Part shown: positions 58,898 through 64,000 of the stretch, one piece after another
Layout: each line of letters starts with the position of its first letter
Numbering within the stretch: the first letter of the stretch is position 1
NCBI GenBank assembly: GCA_944322965.1
Contig: CALUQR010000003.1
Location: 62,001 to 126,000 of the forward strand
Reading direction: 5' to 3'
Source: Vulcanimicrobiota bacterium
Lineage (GTDB): Bacteria; Vulcanimicrobiota; Xenobia; Xenobiales; Xenobiaceae
DNA length: 64,000 nucleotides
Made by a program: the position numbers and the translations under genes
The notes under the pieces: model-generated
Told to the model about the DNA's origin: nothing
The model's input: the letters and a program-made list of their open reading frames with translations, nothing else
Database searches by the model: none

Positions 58898-60049
58898 TTA
58901 ATCCTCAGTATCTGCGAGCTCGGCCCAGACCTGCTCCAAAACTTCTACGGGAACGAGCTCCACCTTAGCCGTCCTTCCCCAAGTGACAGGCAAGATAAAG
59001 AGACTCTCTCCCCCCTTACATTTCTTGTCGTAGCGCAAATTCCTTGCAAAATTTTCCCATTTCAGCCAGCTGGGGATAGTAGTGGGCAAGCCCCAGAACT
59101 CCAACATCTCTACGAGCGCGGTCTCCATAGCCGTCTGGGCCAATTCTAATTTCTGGGCCAAAATGACGGCCGCCCGCAAACCTATAGCTACCGCCTGGCC
59201 GTGGCGCAGCTGGTAATTGGAGGCCTTCTCTAAAGCGTGGGCCCAAGTGTGGCCCAAATTGAGCTGAGCCCGCACCCCAGAGAGATCTCGAGGATCTTGG
59301 GCTACTATCTCCAATTTGCGCTGGACTACGCCCTCTAAGAGCTCTAGGAGCTCTGAGCGATCGCCCTTTAAGCGGGCCACGCGCTCTTTAAAACTTAAGG
59401 GTTCCTCTTGGGCTACTAGCCCCATCCCCAACTGGCGCCTACAGTACTCGCTAAATTGGCGCCACCTCTCCTCCGGGCAGAGGAGCAAGGTCTTAATGAC
59501 CTCCGCCATGCCGCAGGCCCACTCTTCAGGGGGCAGACTCTCTAAGAGCTGGATCCCGGCCAAGGTCAGTTGGGGCGGATAGAAGGCGCCGATCATATTC
59601 TTGGCCCCTCTAAAGTCTACCCCGTTCTTACCCCCTATGGAGGCGTCGGCTACCGCCAAGAGGGTAGTGGGAAGAGAGACTAAAGGTACCCCGCGCATGT
59701 AAGTGGCCGCTAAAAAGCCCGTCAGGTCGCCTACGACTCCCCCGCCCAAGGCTACTAAGGGGGTAGCGCGCTCTAGGCGCAACTCGCTCAAGCGTTCGTA
59801 TAACCCTTCTAGATGGCTAAACTCCTTGGAGCTCTCCCCGGAGGGGATAATGATCTTCCCCAGGATTAAGGGCTCTACGTAACGCTCGATCCACGCTCTC
59901 TGTAAGGTGTGGACCCGCTCGTCTATAAGCCAGACTCCTCCGCTCAGCCAGCCCCTCTCCTTCCAGATGGCGGCCAGCTGGGGACCCCAATCCTCAGTCA
60001 GATAGTAATTGCTAGTCCGAAATTCAAAGTAACTCTCCATACCCCCCAT
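58898..60049 (-). CDS. aroB: 3-dehydroquinate synthase
   Basis: This NAD- and Zn-dependent enzyme cyclises DAHP to 3-dehydroquinate. Seen are IIPSGESSKEFSHLEGLYE, the nucleotide motif VALGGGVVGDLTGFLAATYMRG split over ~102-123, LLAVADASIGGKNGVDF, the Zn ligand region ECGMAEVIK-type (ACGMAEVIKTLLL) and LNLGHTWAHALE with conserved His. The 383 residues are typical. The start is ATG 60049 or ATG 60040; neither has an ideal Shine-Dalgarno, and the first lies 5 bp past the upstream stop, which suggests coupling. Confidence 0.95.
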   Translation of the reverse strand: MGGMESYFEFRTSNYYLTEDWGPQLAAIWKERGWLSGGVWLIDERVHTLQRAWIERYVEPLILGKIIIPSGESSKEFSHLEGLYERLSELRLERATPLVALGGGVVGDLTGFLAATYMRGVPLVSLPTTLLAVADASIGGKNGVDFRGAKNMIGAFYPPQLTLAGIQLLESLPPEEWACGMAEVIKTLLLCPEERWRQFSEYCRRQLGMGLVAQEEPLSFKERVARLKGDRSELLELLEGVVQRKLEIVAQDPRDLSGVRAQLNLGHTWAHALEKASNYQLRHGQAVAIGLRAAVILAQKLELAQTAMETALVEMLEFWGLPTTIPSWLKWENFARNLRYDKKCKGGESLFILPVTWGRTAKVELVPVEVLEQVWAELADTED

Positions 60050-60054
60050 TTATT

Positions 60055-61110
60055 CTAAAAGCGCTCTAAGGCCTGCTTAAATTCCGCCGCCGCTTCCTCT
60101 TCTAAACTGGGATATTTCTTCTTTTTAAAGATAATCTGCGTCCCTTGGAGATCGGTGCACATAACCAGCTCGTCGCAGATCTGTAAGACTAAGGTAAAAC
60201 CTAAACCCATAGAGATCTTACTGGAGACGCCGCGGTAGAGGAGGGCGTCTAATAAGAAGGACTCGTCGATCCCCGTGCCGCGGTCGGAGAAGTAGAGGAT
60301 ATAGGCCCCCTCCCGCTCCGAGTAGCCGTAAGAGACTTGCCCCCCTCCCCCGTGCTTAACGACGTTGGAACCCAGCTCCGAAGTGCAGAGTAAGAGATCC
60401 TCTATAGAGCGCTCGGGCAATTCGTGGGCTAAACCGTCCTCTTCTATGAGGCGGCGCACGCTGCTGACCTGGCGCATATTTTCCAAAGGCTGAGAAAATT
60501 CGAAATTAAGTTCCGTCAGGTAGCGCTCAAACTCGCTGCGACTTAAGACTAAGACCCGCCCCATAGTAGTGGAGAAGATTAAGTCGCGGTGGAGATCGCG
60601 CCTCTTTAAGCGCTCTTCATTCTGTAAGGTCTCAAACTTGCGCACTACGCGGGCTAAGTTACCCTCAATAGAGTGGCGCAGGCGGCTTTTGAAGCGGAAG
60701 ATAGCCTCCACGTGGGCCAAAAATTCGCTAGCTTCTAAAGGGAGGGTCAAGACCAAATCGGCCCCCTCCCGCAAGAGAGCGGCCAAGCTCCCCTCCCCCG
60801 CCCGCCCCAAGGTGACCAAAACGGAGAGCCCGCGCTCTTGGGAGGCGGGGCGCAACATCTCTAAGAGTTGGTGGACCTCCCAATTGGGGGTATTGGCCTC
60901 TAAGATAACTAAACCATAATCGAAGGGGGAGCGCTCAAAGGCTCGGCGCAACTCGTCCCCGGAGGCAAAATGGGTGAGATCGTAATCCTCTTCCTGGAGG
61001 AGGGCGCTCACATAGCGCGACCAGACCCGCCCCTGACTGACCAGGGCGATCTTCTTATTCTCTAAGAAAGAGACATCCGCCATGCGCTTGCAATATTCAA
61101 AGTTGCTCAC
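60055..61110 (-). CDS. Degenerate receiver fused to an RsbT/SpoIIAB-like ATPase domain
   Basis: Residues ~15-140 have the CheY fold order, but the acidic pair is SQ (IALVSQGRVW), the phospho-acceptor is Glu (LVILEANTP) and the switch lysine is Leu (VLTLPLEA), so it cannot be phosphorylated in the usual way. A coiled linker leads to a GHKL ATPase (~235-345): CTSELGSNVVKHGGGG, FSDRGTGID and SMGLGFTLVLQICDEL, as in anti-sigma-factor kinases. It may therefore bind or phosphorylate an anti-anti-sigma-type partner. GTG 61110 has GGGAGG upstream. It heads the aroB-aroQ operon. Confidence 0.85.
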   Translation of the reverse strand: MSNFEYCKRMADVSFLENKKIALVSQGRVWSRYVSALLQEEDYDLTHFASGDELRRAFERSPFDYGLVILEANTPNWEVHQLLEMLRPASQERGLSVLVTLGRAGEGSLAALLREGADLVLTLPLEASEFLAHVEAIFRFKSRLRHSIEGNLARVVRKFETLQNEERLKRRDLHRDLIFSTTMGRVLVLSRSEFERYLTELNFEFSQPLENMRQVSSVRRLIEEDGLAHELPERSIEDLLLCTSELGSNVVKHGGGGQVSYGYSEREGAYILYFSDRGTGIDESFLLDALLYRGVSSKISMGLGFTLVLQICDELVMCTDLQGTQIIFKKKKYPSLEEEAAAEFKQALERF

Positions 61111-61152
61111 CAGCCGCTTGGCCTCCCTCCGAGGTTCTCCAGCCCCCCTCCA

Positions 61153-61216
61153 ATTATAGGCCTAGGCATAGAGGTTCATGTTAACATTAGCTCCCTGAAA
61201 GTTAACATACGCTCCC
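61153..61216. promoter_or_regulatory. Promoter and 21-bp direct repeat between the regulator and aroK
   Basis: GTTAACATNNGCTCCC occurs at 61180-61195 and again at 61201-61216, exactly 21 bp (two helical turns) apart. On the minus strand a perfect TATAAT lies at 61158-61153, with TTAACA, from the first box, 20 bp upstream of it. The boxes would be centred near -38 and -59 of that promoter, a typical activator arrangement. They also lie ~70-105 bp before aroK on the plus strand, so one protein could control both directions. Confidence 0.6.
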
Positions 61217-61284
61217 CAAGCCGATCCTGTCTAGACAACCTAGAAGAAGGACTGCCCGCCCTGAAAGAGAGAACTAGCCTCCCT

Positions 61285-61842
61285 ATGGCCAAGCGCAACA
61301 TCTATCTGGTGGGTTTTATGGGAACCGGCAAGAGCACCATTGGCCGCGAATTGGCGCGGGTAGTGGGGCGTAAATTTGTCGATCTCGACCAGGAGATAGA
61401 GAAACGCCACGGGGCCAGCATCTCCCAACTCTTCGCTAAGCACGGAGCGGAGTGGTTCCGCCAGCGCGAACAGGAGCTCTGCTTGGAGGTGGCCCAAGAG
61501 TGCAATCGGGTAGTAGCTACCGGGGGCGGCTCCCTCTTAAATCCCGTCAATTTCCAGGCCTTTGAGCGCTCCGGGCTCTTAATCTGCCTCTACACCCAGC
61601 GCGACTGCCTCATAGAGCGCCTAGAGCGCACCGATAAGCGCCCTCTGCTCCACAATACTAATATCCCCGAACGGGTCGATACGCTCTTAGAAGAGCGCAG
61701 CGCCCTGTATGAGCGCATTAAGATCCGCATCGATACTACCAACCACACCCCCTTAGAGACGGCTAAGCGCATAGCCGACCTCTTGCGCACCCGTCAGCGC
61801 ATCTTAGATCGCCTGCGCGATCAGTATATCGACTTAGGCTGA
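61285..61842 (+). CDS. aroK: Shikimate kinase
   Basis: AroK phosphorylates shikimate at the 3-hydroxyl using ATP. The P-loop GFMGTGKSTIG (residues 10-20), shikimate-binding DLDQEIEKRHG, VVATGGGSLLNP and lid-region RPLL are all present. The 185 residues include a short extra C-terminal helix. The Shine-Dalgarno is weak (GAAAGAGAG). The gene lies alone on the plus strand. Its 3' end overlaps the convergent aroE by 9 bp. Confidence 0.96.
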   Translation: MAKRNIYLVGFMGTGKSTIGRELARVVGRKFVDLDQEIEKRHGASISQLFAKHGAEWFRQREQELCLEVAQECNRVVATGGGSLLNPVNFQAFERSGLLICLYTQRDCLIERLERTDKRPLLHNTNIPERVDTLLEERSALYERIKIRIDTTNHTPLETAKRIADLLRTRQRILDRLRDQYIDLG

Positions 61843-62949
61843 CCCCCAAGGGCTGGGAGTGAGGGCCAAGAGCTCTGGGGCAGAGCTTAGCTGAGGGGCG
61901 GGGATTAAGTCCCCTAGCCACAATTGGCGAGCGGCTAAAGCCTGCTCTAGGAGCATCCGCCACCCGTTGAGGCGCAAGTTGGCCCAGCCGCGCGCCCCCT
62001 CTAAAAAGGCGCTCTGAGGGGGATTATAGATGAGATCCCCCACCTCAAAACCCTCTAAGGGGCGCGCCGGGGGCGCGGGCCAGGGGTAGAGACTCTTTCC
62101 TAGGGCGGGCCACTGGCCGCAGGGGGTAGCTTGCCACCAGATTTCCCCCTCCCTAGGCGCTTGGAGGCGCTGGGGGGCCGTCTGCCAGAGGGTATCTCGC
62201 CCCAACTTATCTCCCCACTTTCCCCGCCGCCACCACTCTAAGAGCTTCTGGGCTCGGGGCGGGGCGTTAATAATGGTAATTTGCTCCGCTCCCTCCCTTA
62301 AGGCCAGATAGACTAAGGAGCTAGCCGCCCCGCCCGCCCCCCAAATAGTGATCTGGCGCCCTTTTAAATAGCCTCCGCCCGCTGCGCGCCAGGCCCGCCG
62401 CCACCCTCCCGGGTCGGTATTGGCCCCCGCCCAGCTTCCTTGGGAACGCCACAGAGTATTGCCGCCTCCAATTAACTCGACCTCTAAGTCCCACCCTCCC
62501 AGACCCGCTAAGAGGGTAGGTAACTCCCCTTTATAGGGGTGGGTCACATTGGCCCCTAAAATGGGCCAGTCATCCAGGCGGGCTAAAAGGGAGGGGTCTA
62601 AGGGCGCCTGCAAGAGGGAGAGTAGATAGAGGCCCGCCGCGGCGGGTAGGCGCTCATTCCAAGTATTGTGCAGATAGGGGGAGAGGGAGTGGACTAAGGG
62701 GCTCCCCCAAAGGAGGGTTAGGGGAAGGTTTAAGAGCGGACGCCAACCTTCCGAGGCTAAGAGATACTCCCAGCGCTTTAAAATAGCCCTCTGGGAGTAG
62801 AGGGCCGCTACGTTGCCGTTCTGCCCCCCCGCCTCCAATTGGCTCCAAGCTTCGACTAGACCTAAAATCTGGGCGCCGGGATGGGCCGCCACCCACTCTT
62901 TAAGCCACTGACCGAAGCTCTCTGGACCCTCTCCCGCCCGACTCTCCAT
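61834..62949 (-). CDS. aroE: Shikimate dehydrogenase with an N-terminal extension
   Basis: This NADPH-dependent enzyme reduces 3-dehydroshikimate to shikimate. Motifs are GSPLVHSLSPYLHN (~82-95), GANVTHPYKG with the catalytic Lys, GGGNTLW, GANTDPGG with the catalytic Asp, and the nucleotide loop IWGAGGAASSLVY. The enzyme proper starts near residue 78; typical AroE proteins start near their own SPxxHS motif, so ~70-75 residues of mainly helical N-terminal sequence are extra. ATG abuts the aroA stop (TAA-ATG), with no Shine-Dalgarno, so translation is coupled. Trp content is unusually high. Confidence 0.92.
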   Translation of the reverse strand: MESRAGEGPESFGQWLKEWVAAHPGAQILGLVEAWSQLEAGGQNGNVAALYSQRAILKRWEYLLASEGWRPLLNLPLTLLWGSPLVHSLSPYLHNTWNERLPAAAGLYLLSLLQAPLDPSLLARLDDWPILGANVTHPYKGELPTLLAGLGGWDLEVELIGGGNTLWRSQGSWAGANTDPGGWRRAWRAAGGGYLKGRQITIWGAGGAASSLVYLALREGAEQITIINAPPRAQKLLEWWRRGKWGDKLGRDTLWQTAPQRLQAPREGEIWWQATPCGQWPALGKSLYPWPAPPARPLEGFEVGDLIYNPPQSAFLEGARGWANLRLNGWRMLLEQALAARQLWLGDLIPAPQLSSAPELLALTPSPWGSA

Positions 62950-64000
62950 TTAGAGGATGACCATCATCCGCTTGAGGGTCTCCCAAAATTCTGGGTAGGA
63001 GATGGCGGCGCACTCAAAGCCCTCCAGCTGGACGGGGCGGTGCACTAAACAGGCGGCTACCCCTAAGCTCATAGCCACCCGATGGTCGCCGTGAGCCTGG
63101 AGGAGGATGGGTTCGGTCTGGCCCGCGTCTTTTTCGGGGCGGGGCGCCTCTCCCATCTGTCCCCAGAGATCGAAGCCGTCTACATGTTCCGTGCTGCGAA
63201 TCCCCAGCTTGGCCAATTCTTGTAAGGTGCTAGAGATGCGGTCCGACTCCTTATGGCGCACCGTCTCCGCCCCTCTAATGCGGGTTACCCCCCGGGCTCT
63301 AGAGGCTAAGACGGCCAGTAAGGGGACTTCGTCTAAGCAGAGCGGAACCTCGGAGGCCTGGACTTCTACCCCTTGGAGGTGGGAGTAGTCGGCGGTAATC
63401 CCGCCCACCAATTCCCCATAGAAGCGATTATTGTAGCGGGCGCAGATATTGGCTCCCATGCGCCGGGCGATGGCATAAAAGCCCATCCGGGTGGGGTTAA
63501 TATTGAGGTAGTCGACTACGATATGGGAGTGGGGGCGCAAGAGGGCTAAGGCGATTAGGAAGGCGGCCGAAGAGGGGTCGCCAAAGACGCGGTACTTACC
63601 TAGGGCGGGGACGAGACAGCTCCCCACCTTGAGCGTCACCTCGTGGCCTCCGTCGGCTAAGGGATGTTCGCGCAACTTGTAGCCCAGCTCGCGCAATAAG
63701 ATCTCGCTATGGTCGCGACTCTTAAAGGGCTCGCGTACCGTCAATTCGATATTGCCCCGGCTGAGGGCCGCCAAGATGGCCGCCGTCTTCAGTTGGGCGG
63801 AGGAGGTGGGCAATTGGACGGTGAGTTTCGTAAATTCTAGGGGCTGGAACTCGCCCTCTAAGCCGGAGCGAGCCCCGCGCACGCGCAAGGGGGGGCAGTC
63901 GTTCTCCCCTAAAGTCTCGAGCTGGGCTCCAAATTGGCTGAGCAGCTGGACTAGACTGCGCATCGAGCGCTTCTTTAAGCTGGGGTCGCCTATCAGGGTG
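62950..64000 (-). CDS. aroA: 3-phosphoshikimate 1-carboxyvinyltransferase, N terminus cut by window edge
   Basis: EPSP synthase joins PEP to shikimate-3-phosphate. The frame stays open to the window end, reading GDPSLKKRSMRSLVQLL, the classic block TGDxSLxxRPM that lies ~100 residues into AroA. The apparent start at 63963 is only the internal Met. Further motifs are SSAQLKTAAILAAL, the strand VFGDPSSAAFLIALALL, RMGANI, DEVPLLAVLAS, RHKESDRI (as VRHKESDRI) and HGDHRVAMSLGVA. The C-terminal end is complete. Its stop overlaps the aroE start region, so aroA-aroE are co-transcribed on the minus strand. Confidence 0.95.
   Translation of the reverse strand, partial: TLIGDPSLKKRSMRSLVQLLSQFGAQLETLGENDCPPLRVRGARSGLEGEFQPLEFTKLTVQLPTSSAQLKTAAILAALSRGNIELTVREPFKSRDHSEILLRELGYKLREHPLADGGHEVTLKVGSCLVPALGKYRVFGDPSSAAFLIALALLRPHSHIVVDYLNINPTRMGFYAIARRMGANICARYNNRFYGELVGGITADYSHLQGVEVQASEVPLCLDEVPLLAVLASRARGVTRIRGAETVRHKESDRISSTLQELAKLGIRSTEHVDGFDLWGQMGEAPRPEKDAGQTEPILLQAHGDHRVAMSLGVAACLVHRPVQLEGFECAAISYPEFWETLKRMMVIL

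Noticed and set aside
63904-63963. Met at 63963 as the start of aroA
   Set aside because: The frame is open to the window edge and encodes the conserved GDPSLKKRSMR block upstream, so the gene is merely cut by the window.

Overview
The window reads as chromosomal DNA from a diderm (Gram-negative-type), probably fermentative bacterium of a poorly sampled lineage. Genes are densely packed on both strands, with short gaps, many GTG/TTG starts and clear Shine-Dalgarno sites. Diderm signs are an ADP-heptose epimerase (hldD), a PBP1C/alpha-2-macroglobulin pair and an HpnN-like MMPL exporter. Firmicute-like signs are a DUF881 protein next to a small basic protein (Sbp), a phosphotransbutyrylase/butyrate kinase locus and lysine 5,6-aminomutase. 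I cannot name the phylum. I see no rRNA, tRNA, CRISPR array, transposase or phage gene.

Layout. 1-560: end of an unrecognised gene, then a repeat and hairpin island. 540-8679: pbpC and an alpha-2-macroglobulin lipoprotein. 8775-11022: hemL, a small coiled-coil gene and rdgB. 11015-16621: a diguanylate cyclase, an internally duplicated unknown protein, a UPF0173 hydrolase, a small protein and nupC. 16931-22352: a TPR protein, then kamD-kamE and a tandem-duplicated Amj-type flippase. 22357-22600: three and a half ~80-bp repeats that look like tandem structured RNA elements. 22638-30229: ybaK, an unknown gene, pcrA, and an MMPL/radical SAM/EamA cluster. 30410-35101: a membrane FHA protein with a pseudoprotease domain, a Ser/Thr kinase, a glutamine synthetase family enzyme and an unknown protein. 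35216-47067: three very large PAS/GAF sensors, a receiver protein and hldD. 47265-49921: two unknown proteins and half a glycosyltransferase. 49943-53101: ptb and an unusual Pta/Ptb-Buk fusion. 53255-61110: a probable eight-gene operon (pseudo-receiver/ATPase, aroB, aroQ with a long tail, secreted protein, truB, AmrA, DUF881, sbp). 61285-64000: aroK, aroE and aroA (cut by the window edge).

How it fits together. Five shikimate-pathway enzymes lie within about 6 kb, headed by a regulator and a 21-bp-spaced direct repeat. KamDE and Ptb/Buk are the entry and exit steps of lysine fermentation to butyrate, although the middle steps are not in this window. Cell-envelope work (PBP1C, A2M, Amj, HldD, MMPL, Sbp/DUF881) and intracellular signalling (GGDEF, giant histidine kinases, FHA/kinase) dominate the rest. 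The most novel items are the repeat/RNA array at 22357-22600, the Pta-Buk fusion, the double Amj protein beside kamDE, and the pseudoprotease-FHA/kinase pair with a perfect 16-bp hairpin at the kinase start.
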